In this document: piece after piece, positions 9,767-21,389 of the stretch
Numbering within the stretch: position 1 is the stretch's first letter
Layout of the letters: each line of letters starts with the position of its first letter
Assembly (NCBI GenBank): GCA_020629205.1
Contig: JAHDDV010000016.1
Location: 1 to 33,758, forward strand
DNA from: Chitinophagales bacterium
GTDB lineage: Bacteria > Bacteroidota > Bacteroidia > Chitinophagales > UBA2359
Reading direction: 5' to 3'
Length of the DNA stretch: 33,758 bases
Program-made: the position numbers and the translations under genes
Notes under the pieces: model-generated
Databases searched by the model: none
What the model saw: only the letters and a program-made list of their open reading frames with translations
What the model was told of the DNA's origin: nothing

Positions 9767-9770
9767 GGAA

Positions 9771-10850
9771 TTAGGAGTCCTCAGCCGCTTGCAGAGAATC
9801 AATCCAATCCCTCACCAATTGGACTCCTTCCTTGTGCACAGTGCTGCGACCAAGTTCAGGCATCATAACACCTGGGCGAGTGGACTCCATTCTGTAGACA
9901 AAGATCGAGGAATCTGCCTTACCCGGAAGGATATCGAATTTATGAGGCCCAGCACCAAGTCCTGCAGCAATGGGCGGTTTGTTTAGCCCAATCTTAGTCT
10001 GATTAGTTTCATTGTAGTTTAGCAACAGACCACTGGAACTGGCGGAACCTACAGATGAATGGCAATGAGCGCAGTTCATGTCCAAATAGGCTCGGGCTCT
10101 TAGATCCAGATTCTGCGTATCATCTCTGTAGTCGACCATGCAATCGTATTTGGTCTCTGGAATGTAGTTGCTCAGGTAGCCCATCTCCGTCCACATTTGC
10201 AGTTGATTCTTGATGTTCGCATTTGCGTATTTGAAATCGAAATTCAAATGCTGCACTTTAGGGCCGATTGGCCGTAGTTGTTCATCAACATTGTGGCAGG
10301 TTTTGCACTGATTCTTGTTTGGTTGAATGTAGTCAATCGAGTGCTGTTGCATATCTGGTCCTGTGAAATCCACAGGAATACTTGCGCCTACGATTTCGTA
10401 CTGGGCTTCCGTTTGTTGCTCATTCCAGACATAGGCATATGCTTGCCATTCTTGATTATGCTTTACAAGTAGCCTGGTCTCGATGATGCGCTGCTTGTCT
10501 CCATCGGCTTTGGAATAGTAGAAGTTTTTTATCAAGATGGACTTATCGGGAAAGACAATCCGTCCATTCTCTTGAGCTTCTATGCTTGCCGAAGTCCCCT
10601 TTGGCATCCACACAAATCGCTTCTTCTCCGCATAGTCGCTGAACAATTCGGAATTAGGTCTGTAGGCCAATACACTTTCGGCAGGCTGCATGTCTTTCAT
10701 TGCTCCTGCAAAAAATCCGTATTCAGAAAGCTTCTCGTAAGGCAGTTGATCAAAGTCAATTTGTTCTGGACTCATGCCTTCCTTACTGCAGGAGTGCAAA
10801 CAGATGATCAATGAAATCAGGACGATGGTCAGGGTAATGGCCTTGTTCAT
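9771..10850 (-). CDS. Diheme c-type cytochrome-like lipoprotein (HNE_0200/SO2930 family)
   Basis: This 359-residue protein has a lipoprotein signal peptide ending in CLHSC (Cys21) and two heme c attachment motifs, CKTCH (182-186) and CAHCH (260-264). It should therefore be exported, lipidated and loaded with two hemes in the periplasm or on the outer membrane. The pattern (a long N-terminal domain without heme, then two well-separated CxxCH sites and a C-terminal MMPELGRS-type segment that may give a methionine ligand) fits the family described as TIGR03806, recalled as often encoded next to a parallel beta-helix protein, exactly as here. The start codon directly follows the stop of the upstream beta-helix gene. 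The electron partner and substrate are unknown. Confidence 0.85.
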   Translation of the reverse strand: MNKAITLTIVLISLIICLHSCSKEGMSPEQIDFDQLPYEKLSEYGFFAGAMKDMQPAESVLAYRPNSELFSDYAEKKRFVWMPKGTSASIEAQENGRIVFPDKSILIKNFYYSKADGDKQRIIETRLLVKHNQEWQAYAYVWNEQQTEAQYEIVGASIPVDFTGPDMQQHSIDYIQPNKNQCKTCHNVDEQLRPIGPKVQHLNFDFKYANANIKNQLQMWTEMGYLSNYIPETKYDCMVDYRDDTQNLDLRARAYLDMNCAHCHSSVGSASSSGLLLNYNETNQTKIGLNKPPIAAGLGAGPHKFDILPGKADSSIFVYRMESTRPGVMMPELGRSTVHKEGVQLVRDWIDSLQAAEDS

Positions 10851-12143
10851 TTATAGTCGTTTTACAGCTTCCAAATCTGTGCTCACACTGCCAGTGCAGA
10901 CAAAAGGCTTAAAGTCATCAGAAGCCTTAATATTGTCGGTGCCTCCATGAAGGTCGAAAAGTGTAAAATGCATCTCATCCAGCTTTTCTTCTTTAATACA
11001 GATGTTCATAGGATTTTCCTTGACATCCTTGCCTTTTGATTTGTCAAAAAAGCCATCGTAAATAATGTCTTGTGACTTTCCAATTCCATGAGCATTCTTG
11101 GCGGCTATTAGCTTGCCTAGATCTTTGGTCAGGTCCGGTGGTGATAGAGGGCGGGCATATTCATTGTTGTGGATGGATATATCGCTTGAGTAGGGAGACC
11201 AATTGGGCGCTTCTGCCGGAAAGCCGGTAATCTGATAATTGGCTATGGCTACTCCGGTCGTCTTGTTGTTGAGGATCTTGTTATTGTAAATCTCTACGTT
11301 TTTTGCAGCCAATAAGATGACACCACTTCCTGGAGGAATCAATGTTACCGTATTCCCATTTGGCGTCTCGTTGATCGGCACAGCAAAATTGACATGATTG
11401 TTCTCTATGATTTCGTTGTCATAAACCTTGGTATTGAAGCCATCGGCCATCGGTAGGTTCGGGAGGTTGAATACCAGCAGTCCGCCAGCATTATCATAGA
11501 CTTTGTTTTTGAAGACTTCTACGTTGCTGCAGTTTTCGATTTCAATGCCTGCGACATTTCCAAAGGCGGTACAATTCTTTACGATCACATTTTCCGATTG
11601 TCCTACATAGATGCCAGCATCTCTGGAATGAGAGGCCGAACATTCATCTATCATCACATTTTTGCACTGGACCGGATACAAGGCATAGGTCCCGTTTTTA
11701 GATTTGTCTCCATTGGTCCAGGTGGCATTTACCCTTCGGAAAACAATTTGGTCACAGTGCTGAGTCTTGATACCATCACCCGGAGCATCCAAAACAGAGA
11801 AGTCTTGCAGAGTGATGTTTTTCCCCACTACTTTCACTCCTTCCCCTCCTGATTTCAAATTCTTGAAGGATAGAAAGGTTTTGTCCATACCTGCCCCAAT
11901 AATCTTGAGATCTTTAAGATTGTCTATGATCAGCTGAGTTTCAAACTCAAAGTGACCTGCGGGTATCTTGATAGTAGACCCGTCTTCAGCTAAAATGAAA
12001 GACTCAATCACCTTCTTCACGGCTGCTGCCCCAGCGACTTTTGCATTTGCAGAAATGTCTTGATCGACTTCTACCGAGTTATTACAAGCAATCGTTGAGA
12101 TTAGAAATAACAAAAGCGGCAGTTTCAGAATGGCTTGCTTCAT
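10851..12143 (-). CDS. Parallel beta-helix repeat lipoprotein (partner of diheme cytochrome)
   Basis: This 430-residue exported lipoprotein has its lipobox cysteine at Cys20 (STIAC) followed by NNS. The body is a right-handed parallel beta-helix: repeated rungs such as NVIVKNCTAFGNVAGIEIEN, NVEVFKNKVYDNAGG and NVEIYNNKILNNKTTG stack about every 22 residues, as in pectate-lyase-like and NosD-like folds. An N-terminal segment (IKIPAGHFEFETQLIID) is the usual first coil. It belongs with the TIGR03805-type proteins that pair with TIGR03806 cytochromes. The next gene starts immediately after its stop codon (TAA then ATG), so translation is probably coupled. Polysaccharide binding or cleavage is possible, but no catalytic residues can be assigned. 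Confidence 0.87.
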   Translation of the reverse strand: MKQAILKLPLLLFLISTIACNNSVEVDQDISANAKVAGAAAVKKVIESFILAEDGSTIKIPAGHFEFETQLIIDNLKDLKIIGAGMDKTFLSFKNLKSGGEGVKVVGKNITLQDFSVLDAPGDGIKTQHCDQIVFRRVNATWTNGDKSKNGTYALYPVQCKNVMIDECSASHSRDAGIYVGQSENVIVKNCTAFGNVAGIEIENCSNVEVFKNKVYDNAGGLLVFNLPNLPMADGFNTKVYDNEIIENNHVNFAVPINETPNGNTVTLIPPGSGVILLAAKNVEIYNNKILNNKTTGVAIANYQITGFPAEAPNWSPYSSDISIHNNEYARPLSPPDLTKDLGKLIAAKNAHGIGKSQDIIYDGFFDKSKGKDVKENPMNICIKEEKLDEMHFTLFDLHGGTDNIKASDDFKPFVCTGSVSTDLEAVKRL

Positions 12144-12373
12144 TGCGTGTAGTTTTATTGATGCTTCAAATTAGACCTTTTGAGTCAAATCCCCTAGCGA
12201 TCACTTGATAATCCTTCCTCTTCTCAAATCGGTAATTGCTCAATAATTGTGCCTTGGGCACTTCATGGCTTTGAGTTGAACAGTGGTTCGTATTGACAAA
12301 GTCATGACTTGCTGATATTAGTTCATTTGCACTTTTGATCTTATATTACGACTCAATCAAATTGTAGCCTATT

Positions 12374-14710
12374 ATGACCCTAAGTACAAATCGCAACATC
12401 CAGTGCATTCTGTTAGTTTTAGTGCTAAGCCTACTTGCTCCAAACGGACTATTGGCAGATGGAATTTGCGCTAGCATTTCCGCTGAATCAGTATTCTTTT
12501 CTGAGAATATTGTGATGCTATCTGGACAAATGCCGGATGGGGTGCCTTTGGGTGCGGAGGTTTATCTGGCCCCAGAGGAAGAAAACCCTGGAGATATTAG
12601 TTTGCACGTGGAGGTGGACTTCTTCCCACAAGATGGACCGACGCAGGATATGGTCTACGAAGCGGCCTTGACTTTTTCATTTCTGGAAGGCGACAGCCTC
12701 CAAAGGATAGTTTTCGATGAATTGCTGGACCATCAAACCTTCGGTCTGGGTGATTTTATTCTGCGGTACTATCTCAGCAGGGAAGTTGATGGTAGTCTGG
12801 AAATCTCAGAAGAAGTCTTGGCGTACTTTACTGTAAAGGACAACTTCCTGTCGAAGACACCGCAAAACATAGAAGGCGACGCCCTGTTCAACCAGTCCTT
12901 TGGACCTTCTGTTGGAGGCGACTTTAAATACGGCTATCACTTCTATTTGCCAGAGGATACAGAATACCGAGTGGACTCTGTGCAATTTGGATACAGTAAA
13001 GGTGGTGGGGAGAGTCTAGAAGGTACAGAAGTTAAGATTTCACTGTACAAATGGGAAGATGATGGCAATGGAGCAGTTGCTGATTCAGAAATTACTGAAG
13101 TGGCTTTCTATAGACATACCTACACCGATGAAGAAAACAACCAGCAATTGTGGGGCAGCCTTACTGATGCCACTTCTGGTGCGAGTGGCTTGGATCTACC
13201 AGGAGACTCACATTACTTACTGATGGGAGAGTATGAAGGAGAAGAGCCACTTTATTTGAATGTTCTGACGGAGATCAACTACGATGCCTACACCAACTAT
13301 GCCCGTGAACTCTCGTTGTCCGATAACAATCTGCGAAGGTTTGCAGATGTTTTAAGCATCGGGGGAGATTGGTACATGTATGGCTTTAATACGCCCTCGG
13401 TACCCGCTATGCTGCTTGCGATTAGTCCGGCTACAGGGGAGCCACCACAGCAAAATGTAAACGCAGCATTTGGAGAAGATGATTTGTTCTTTGGTTCGAA
13501 TTACATTCAGCCTGCCGGGCAGGCTGGCTCAGGCATGGCACTGGGAAGTCTTGTGTACAATATCGGAGGAGAAACTCCAGAGTCTGCAAACCTAACAAGT
13601 ACTATTGACTTCCTTGCTGATCAAGGGTCAGCGGTTGAGACTATCTACTCAGGCAGCATTCTTGTTGATTTCAATATTGCAGATACGCTGATCGTCTATA
13701 GTGATGATGATCAGTTTTTTGTCTATGATGATTATGGCCCGGGGTCTTATCTGATCAACTATTCACTAGAAACCGAGCCTCTTGATGTGTTGCCTTTTAA
13801 CAATACAGCCAGTAGCCAATTTGAAGTTCGGGAAGGGTTCTTGTCAAAGGTGCCATTAGATGAGCTGGGCTTGCCGGTTTCGGATGGATCCTTTGGTCCT
13901 GTTGACGGTGGAGAATTTGAATATGGAATTCACTTCTATTTAGCGCAAGGAGCCTCAGTGCAACTGGATTCGGTAAACTTTGGCTGGCTTGCTGGAGAAG
14001 GAACGGATATCTCTTCAGAAACAGTGGGGCTGAAATTGTATGAGTGGCAAGACTCGGGTGATGCGGTGATTGACCCACTGGAATTGAATACCATTGGATA
14101 CAGTGAGTACTCTTTCTCTACAGGTGATGAGAATAGTGAAAGGCACTGGGGGCAGATGAGAGACCTGGATGAAAATCCTGGTGTGCGTCTATCGGATAAT
14201 GCTCACTACGTACTGATGGCAGTCTATGAGGGTTCCGGTGATATGTTCTTGAATTGTTCCACCGAGCTAAATTATGATCCATTTTCAACAATGAGCCTTT
14301 TTCTAGTGGAAAGCACGGGCAATCCAAACTTGATTCGTTTGTCTGACGTGCTTTATTTGAATGAACAAATTTACAATCGAGGTTTCTCAGGTAATATCTG
14401 TCCTTCATTGCTGCTAGCTTTAGGTCCTGCACAATCTGCAATCGGTGTGGAGAACCCTAAATTGGTGCAGCCCGTTTTGAAAATACTTGCAAATCCGGTA
14501 GAGCGTTATTTATACTTTGAATTGGAAACAGACAATTGGCAGGGCTGGTCACTACAAGTCTCTTCGATCAGTGGGCAAGCTATTTATCAGACTAAGCTGA
14601 AGGGGAAGACAGATGCTTTAGATTGTAATTCACTGAGTCCAGGGCAGTACATCCTGACCTTATTGAAGGATTCCTATCAGGTATCGCAGACATTCATTAA
14701 GCAACTGTAG
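12374..14710 (+). CDS. T9SS-secreted protein made of a duplicated ~320-residue module
   Basis: The function is not recognised. The 778 residues have a signal peptide (1-28, ending LLADG) and a C-terminal sorting-like domain (about 695-778: LKILANPVERYLYFEL...GQYILTLL). Between them the same large module appears twice. Each copy has an Ig-like part (residues about 32-150 and 358-485, sharing LFF..N and LG..VY) followed by a ~190-residue part beginning FLSK.P (158 and 489). Shared blocks in the latter are SFGP..GG.F.YG.HFYL, DSV.FG, Y.W.D, DE.....WG, LMG/A.YEG and E.NYD. It is probably cell-surface or released. It is transcribed divergently from the beta-helix/cytochrome pair and lies upstream of another T9SS cargo gene. 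Confidence 0.85.
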   Translation: MTLSTNRNIQCILLVLVLSLLAPNGLLADGICASISAESVFFSENIVMLSGQMPDGVPLGAEVYLAPEEENPGDISLHVEVDFFPQDGPTQDMVYEAALTFSFLEGDSLQRIVFDELLDHQTFGLGDFILRYYLSREVDGSLEISEEVLAYFTVKDNFLSKTPQNIEGDALFNQSFGPSVGGDFKYGYHFYLPEDTEYRVDSVQFGYSKGGGESLEGTEVKISLYKWEDDGNGAVADSEITEVAFYRHTYTDEENNQQLWGSLTDATSGASGLDLPGDSHYLLMGEYEGEEPLYLNVLTEINYDAYTNYARELSLSDNNLRRFADVLSIGGDWYMYGFNTPSVPAMLLAISPATGEPPQQNVNAAFGEDDLFFGSNYIQPAGQAGSGMALGSLVYNIGGETPESANLTSTIDFLADQGSAVETIYSGSILVDFNIADTLIVYSDDDQFFVYDDYGPGSYLINYSLETEPLDVLPFNNTASSQFEVREGFLSKVPLDELGLPVSDGSFGPVDGGEFEYGIHFYLAQGASVQLDSVNFGWLAGEGTDISSETVGLKLYEWQDSGDAVIDPLELNTIGYSEYSFSTGDENSERHWGQMRDLDENPGVRLSDNAHYVLMAVYEGSGDMFLNCSTELNYDPFSTMSLFLVESTGNPNLIRLSDVLYLNEQIYNRGFSGNICPSLLLALGPAQSAIGVENPKLVQPVLKILANPVERYLYFELETDNWQGWSLQVSSISGQAIYQTKLKGKTDALDCNSLSPGQYILTLLKDSYQVSQTFIKQL

Positions 14711-14836
14711 TACTATTTGAGCTGTCAATAAATCAGGGTTAAGACAATTTTAGAACAGGAGCAAGGCAAATGACTGCTTCAATGAAGAAGTTTATGGTCA
14801 AAAAGACTATCTTATTGCTCCCTAAAAACCTCAAGA

Positions 14837-17302
14837 ATGAAAATGTCTTTACCCTCATTCTGTATCGTATTGCTTACGATACAGCTCTCTCTTTCAGCCC
14901 AATCTCTGGAGAAGCAAATACTGCGCACCAATCAGGAAACGGCTTTTGAAATCATAGCCTCCGCCGACCTGAATCAAGACGGTATCACCGATCTGTTCTT
15001 TCGAGATCAATGGGGTAGTATGGGTTGGTATCCTGGTCTGGGAGATCTGAATTTTGATGAGCCAAAATTTTTGGATTCCTCCTACCGAGCTAAACACGGG
15101 CTCTTTGTGCAGGATTTTGATGAAGACGGGGATCTGGATATTCTACCCATTACAGATGACCAGATCATTATCTTTTTCAACGATGGTTCTGGCACCTTTT
15201 CTGTTAACTTCATTTCTGATGGACGCTTGTTAGAAGTGTCGGATTTTACAGGCGATAATCGTCCGGATCTAGTCTACCGCGAGCCCTTTGGAAGTGAACT
15301 ACTGTATGATCCCAGTACAGAGGATACAGTTGATTTTCTGGTGGCCGGTGAATACGGCGGTACGGTTGTCGGACAGATCCGATTACCAGATGAGAAACAA
15401 GCAGTATTGATCAGACCATCCTCAGGCAGCTATCAGGTGGTTGAGTACCATTGGGAAGATTTTGAACTGGTCTACTCTCTTGCAGTGAACCTTGATATCT
15501 CTGTCCCTTTTAGTGGCTCCACGGATGAGCAGATCGCTGATCTAAACAATGACGGTCTTAGCGACATTGTACATTCTGCAGATGGTACCTTGTATTTGAT
15601 GCTTCAAAATGCAAGTGGAAATTTTGGTTCACCCGAAGTACTTTATAATGGTCAGGGTTACGAGAGAATTGACTTACTGGACTATGATCAGGATGGCGAC
15701 CTCGATATACTATGGAGTAAGCAGAGTATTGGGCATCGCCTGGCATTAAATGATGGGCTAGGAAATTTTAGCGCTTCCCAATGGTTGTTCATCGAGCTGC
15801 CATGGACGGATGTATTGGGATATACGCTTTGTTCTCACATAGCTATGATTCCTGAGTCAGGTGAGCTTTTTCTTTCCTACTACAGCCTAAACACCCTGAA
15901 GACATTCCTGATAGTAGAAGATGATACCGGGAGCTTTGAACAGCTGGTGTTACGTAATCGGATACTGAGTAATATCGACGAGATTATCATACAAGACTTG
16001 AACAATGATTCGTATCCAGAGATTCTAGTGACTGCACAGATCGCCCCTACAGCAGGGGTATGGTGGAATGAGAGTGGACAGTTCGCCGATATGGCTCCCT
16101 GGTCTACTGTTTTCGCTGCAAGAGGAATGGGCTTCTATCAAGAAGGAGATAATACTATTGTACACAGTAGTCGCAATGTGGAAGATGGGATTACAAGAGT
16201 GATGGAGTCGGTCGTCAATAGTTTGGGTGAGACGGAAGGCTGGCAGGACTTGGAAATGGGAGAATTCTATCAGCAAGAGTGGCTAGCCACGGATCTCAAT
16301 CAGGATGGATTGCAGGATATCTGCTATCTGGTATCGGAACCATTCTCCAGCAATCCGGAGTATCATCAGATTGCCTTTCAACTGAGGCTAAATGAAGAGG
16401 AGTTTGGCCCAATTCAGATCATCTCTGAGGTGGTCCAGGATTATCCTCCTCAGCACCTTCAGGCAAGGGACATCAATGGGGACGGTTTCCCGGATTTGAT
16501 TTGTCGCTATGGTTCCTACATTGTCCAACACCCAAAGCTATACTATCACCTCAACCTCGAAGGTCAAGGTTTTGCCCAGCCAGTACAATTGTTGCCAGAT
16601 TTGGACAGCGCACATTATGACTTTTCTTTCTCTGATGAGCCTTTATTTGAGGATCATGTTCTAGTGTATGATGGGAATGATTTATATGCAAGACATCTTT
16701 CTGATGCAACTATGGATGAGCTAATTGCTAGCGATCTGCCTCCTCATGGATCTCTACCTTACAGTAGCTTCAGCCATTATTTTGTAGACATTGATCTGGA
16801 TGATGAGATGGACCTGCTTTTTCTAAGTGAATCCAAGTTTTATGGAGGAGGATTGAATGATGTTGTGTTTCATCCAGTTCTGGGCAACGAGAATTCGAAC
16901 TTTGACTTCTTGGATTTAGAGAACTTTGCGGCGGTACGTACTATGAAGCTTGCTGATCTGGATGTAGATGGAGATCAGGATCTTGTTGTCTTGACTAAGG
17001 ATCGGACTGTAAGCGTTTACTGGAACCTCAGCAACAGTCCTGCTCCAAGTAAAGTAATGACCCAGTGGGATTCAGCGTCTATTCAGTTGTTTCCAAATCC
17101 AGTGCGGAATCAGCTCGTGATACAAACAGAGGACGATTATAAGCAATATCGGATTCTCAATATGAAAGGACAGCTGCAGCTTCAGGGTTCCTTCGATAAG
17201 ATGCTATCAATGCAAGCGCTGAAACCAGGAACCTATGTTCTGGAACTAGAAGCCAAAGATGGTAATAAGGCGACCACAAGCATCCGCTTTGTAAAGCAAT
17301 GA
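14837..17302 (+). CDS. FG-GAP/VCBS repeat protein with T9SS sorting domain
   Basis: This 821-residue exported protein has a signal peptide ending near LSLSAQS and a C-terminal sorting domain (IQLFPNPVRNQLVIQ...). About ten calcium-loop motifs of the DxDxDGxxDL kind run through the body (DLNQDGITDLFF, DFDEDGDLDIL, DLNNDGLSDIVH, DYDQDGDLDILW, DINGDGFPDLIC, DLDVDGDQDLVV), typical of integrin-like beta-propeller FG-GAP/VCBS repeats. Such proteins are usually calcium-stabilised surface or released adhesins or scaffolds; no catalytic domain is visible. The start at 14837 gives a good signal peptide (a second Met lies at residue 3). The 126-base gap upstream shows no terminator, so it may share a transcript with the preceding secreted-protein gene. 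Confidence 0.9.
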   Translation: MKMSLPSFCIVLLTIQLSLSAQSLEKQILRTNQETAFEIIASADLNQDGITDLFFRDQWGSMGWYPGLGDLNFDEPKFLDSSYRAKHGLFVQDFDEDGDLDILPITDDQIIIFFNDGSGTFSVNFISDGRLLEVSDFTGDNRPDLVYREPFGSELLYDPSTEDTVDFLVAGEYGGTVVGQIRLPDEKQAVLIRPSSGSYQVVEYHWEDFELVYSLAVNLDISVPFSGSTDEQIADLNNDGLSDIVHSADGTLYLMLQNASGNFGSPEVLYNGQGYERIDLLDYDQDGDLDILWSKQSIGHRLALNDGLGNFSASQWLFIELPWTDVLGYTLCSHIAMIPESGELFLSYYSLNTLKTFLIVEDDTGSFEQLVLRNRILSNIDEIIIQDLNNDSYPEILVTAQIAPTAGVWWNESGQFADMAPWSTVFAARGMGFYQEGDNTIVHSSRNVEDGITRVMESVVNSLGETEGWQDLEMGEFYQQEWLATDLNQDGLQDICYLVSEPFSSNPEYHQIAFQLRLNEEEFGPIQIISEVVQDYPPQHLQARDINGDGFPDLICRYGSYIVQHPKLYYHLNLEGQGFAQPVQLLPDLDSAHYDFSFSDEPLFEDHVLVYDGNDLYARHLSDATMDELIASDLPPHGSLPYSSFSHYFVDIDLDDEMDLLFLSESKFYGGGLNDVVFHPVLGNENSNFDFLDLENFAAVRTMKLADLDVDGDQDLVVLTKDRTVSVYWNLSNSPAPSKVMTQWDSASIQLFPNPVRNQLVIQTEDDYKQYRILNMKGQLQLQGSFDKMLSMQALKPGTYVLELEAKDGNKATTSIRFVKQ

Positions 17303-17319
17303 GCTCTCGGTTTGCATAG

Positions 17320-17351
17320 CTGAATATTCAGACATCCTTTTGCTATCTTGC
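17320..17351 (+). promoter_or_regulatory. Candidate promoter with a palindrome ahead of the SDR gene
   Basis: TATCTTGC (17344-17351) is close to the Bacteroidota -7 consensus TAnnTTTG and lies 27 bases before the start codon. A perfect 12-base palindrome CTGAATATTCAG (17320-17331) sits just upstream, where a regulator could bind. No TTG is found at the right -33 distance, so this is tentative. Confidence 0.25.
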
Positions 17352-17378
17352 ACGCATTATTAAGCAAAAGAAGAGATT

Positions 17379-18359
17379 ATGTCAAATCAAGTAGAGACCC
17401 TACATCTAGCTAAAGTGCTGGAAGATCATGGGCAGGATATGAGTGGGAAGCTAGTTGCGATTACAGGCACCACAAGTGGTACAGGTTTTGTCTGTGCACG
17501 CGAAGTAGCCAGAAAAGGGGCAAAAGTGATCTTGCTCAATCGAGCTAGTGCAAGAGCGGAGAAATCTCTGGAGCAACTACAAGAGGCGGTGCCCGAAGCA
17601 AGCTTTGATGCCATAGAGTGTGACTTGCAGAATTTTGCAAGCGTGAAAGCCGCCATAGAAACAATCAAATCAAAGTATGAGGTGCTCGATGTGCTTGTCA
17701 ACAATGCCGGTGTAATGGCTTTGAGAGATACGGCCACAGTGGACGGATACGGTATACAGATGCAAACCAATGTAATTTCCCATTTTCTAATCACCAAAGA
17801 ACTATTTCCGCTACTGCAAAAAAGCAAGCAGGCCAGAATTGTCAATCACAGTTCAATGGCTCGTTTGGGTCCGCCCCTGGAAGCGAAGTATTTCGAAGCT
17901 AAGGGCGGGCAACTTGGTGGAGATGGTACTGATGAGCAGAATGCAGCTTTTCAAGGACCGAGATGGATGCGCTATCATCAGACGAAGCTTGCGAATTGTG
18001 CCTTCACTTATGGCCTTAAGCAGAAATTGGAAGCAGCCGGAATCGACAATGTAATGCCATTGCTCGCTCATCCTGGTTTGGCTTTGACACAGCTGCAGGT
18101 GACCACAACTGAACATGGAGGCATGGATAAGGAAAGCAATCTGATGGAACGTGCTCAATCAGCTGAAGATGGGGCAACTGGTATCATCAGATGCTGCCTT
18201 GACCCGGAAGCAAAGTCAGGTGATTTTTATGGTCCCACTGCCGGATGGAAAGGCTATCCAGAGCTACTGAGTCCAGAAGATTACCTATACTCGGATTCCA
18301 CCATACAGATCAATTGGGAGGGTTGCGAAAAGGCAGTGGGGGCTTTTGAGATTGCTTAA
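17379..18359 (+). CDS. Short-chain dehydrogenase/reductase (retinol dehydrogenase-like SDR)
   Basis: This 326-residue cytoplasmic NAD(P)-dependent oxidoreductase has a Rossmann fold. It shows the cofactor loop TGTTSGTG (29-36), NNAG (108-111), the catalytic serine in NHSS (158-159) and Tyr199/Lys203 in YHQTK, so the classical catalytic set is complete. An Arg after beta-2 (LLNRA, Arg55) favours NADP(H). A longer-than-average region between the Ser and Tyr (about 160-198, with GGDGTDEQNAAFQGPRW) and the overall length resemble the SDR group annotated as retinol or WW-domain oxidoreductases, where the true substrate is usually unknown. It is probably a single-gene transcript: repeat copy B and a small A/T hairpin (AAAGTC-aata-GACTTT, 18373-18388) follow. 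Confidence 0.93.
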   Translation: MSNQVETLHLAKVLEDHGQDMSGKLVAITGTTSGTGFVCAREVARKGAKVILLNRASARAEKSLEQLQEAVPEASFDAIECDLQNFASVKAAIETIKSKYEVLDVLVNNAGVMALRDTATVDGYGIQMQTNVISHFLITKELFPLLQKSKQARIVNHSSMARLGPPLEAKYFEAKGGQLGGDGTDEQNAAFQGPRWMRYHQTKLANCAFTYGLKQKLEAAGIDNVMPLLAHPGLALTQLQVTTTEHGGMDKESNLMERAQSAEDGATGIIRCCLDPEAKSGDFYGPTAGWKGYPELLSPEDYLYSDSTIQINWEGCEKAVGAFEIA

Positions 18360-18394
18360 TAGCACAGCGAAAAAAGTCAATAGACTTTCTTGCC

Positions 18395-18590
18395 AGGAGC
18401 TTTGCAGGTGCTCATAGCCCCGATAGAAGTGGAAATGCGGGCAGCTGACAGGGGACTGAACGCCCAGCGATCGAGGCTGCATTAGCAAGACTCGAGCGCT
18501 GGTGCAGTGAAGCCCCTGGCTGCTGCCCGCATTGGAACGGATAGCGGGTAATCCATCGACAGGAGCGGATCTGCTGCGCTCCAAAAAAAT
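18395..18590 (+). repeat. Dispersed structured intergenic repeat, copy B
   Basis: This is the best-folded copy. AATGCGGGCAGC (18434-18445) pairs perfectly with GCTGCCCGCATT (18522-18533). Inside it, in nested order, CAGGGG/CCCCTG, ACTG/CAGT, CCAGCG/CGCTGG and CGAG/CTCG also pair, giving one hairpin of about 100 nt. The tail (18536-18589) matches copy A and carries a 6-bp hairpin GGAGCG/CGCTCC directly followed by seven A residues. Because A rather than T follows, it is not an intrinsic terminator on the plus strand. It occupies most of the 355-base gap between the SDR gene and the PerR-like gene. Minus-strand ORF 18285-18584 only reflects this element. Confidence 0.8.
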
Positions 18591-18661
18591 GAGATCCTTT
18601 CCAGACCCATTACCAACAACAAGCGCTCTTTCGAATAGTGGGAAATCCAGACTTTGTTTAG

Positions 18662-18697
18662 TATATTCGCATGATTCTTACTTGAGAATGATTATTA
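18662..18697 (+). promoter_or_regulatory. Candidate PerR/Fur operator and promoter of the perR-like/katG unit
   Basis: TGAGAAT-G-ATTATTA (18683-18697) has the 7-1-7 inverted-repeat form of Fur-family operators (TGATAATnATTATCA), with one mismatch in each half. It lies 17 bases before the PerR-like start codon. A TATATTCG stretch (18662-18669), similar to the TAnnTTTG -7 element, sits just upstream, so the operator would overlap the start of transcription. This predicts autoregulation and peroxide induction of both genes. Confidence 0.6.
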
Positions 18698-18714
18698 CCT
18701 AGCAATTATTAGCA

Positions 18715-21325
<2,611 letters not shown>

Positions 21326-21334
21326 CTTGTAAAA

Positions 21335-21374
21335 TATAAAAGGGAGATAGGTACTTGTCTGTCTCCCTTTTATA
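21335..21374 (+). terminator. Intrinsic terminator after katG
   Basis: A 13-bp perfect stem TATAAAAGGGAGA / TCTCCCTTTTATA (21335-21347 and 21362-21374) has a 14-base loop, and its right arm itself contains the T-run. It lies just after the katG stop and only 16 bases before the potassium channel start, so it could also act as an attenuator-like element for that gene. Confidence 0.75.
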
Positions 21375-21389
21375 CCAAAATTGGAGTCC

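Noticed and set aside
14770-14949. Short ORF ahead of the FG-GAP gene with a signal-like MVKKTILLL stretch
   Set aside because: It is out of frame with the FG-GAP gene, overlaps its start and ends after about 59 codons; the annotated gene already has its own signal peptide, so there is no need to invoke a frameshift.
18285-18584. 99-codon minus-strand ORF
   Set aside because: It spans the SDR gene end and repeat copy B; its coding look comes from the structured repeat, not from a gene.
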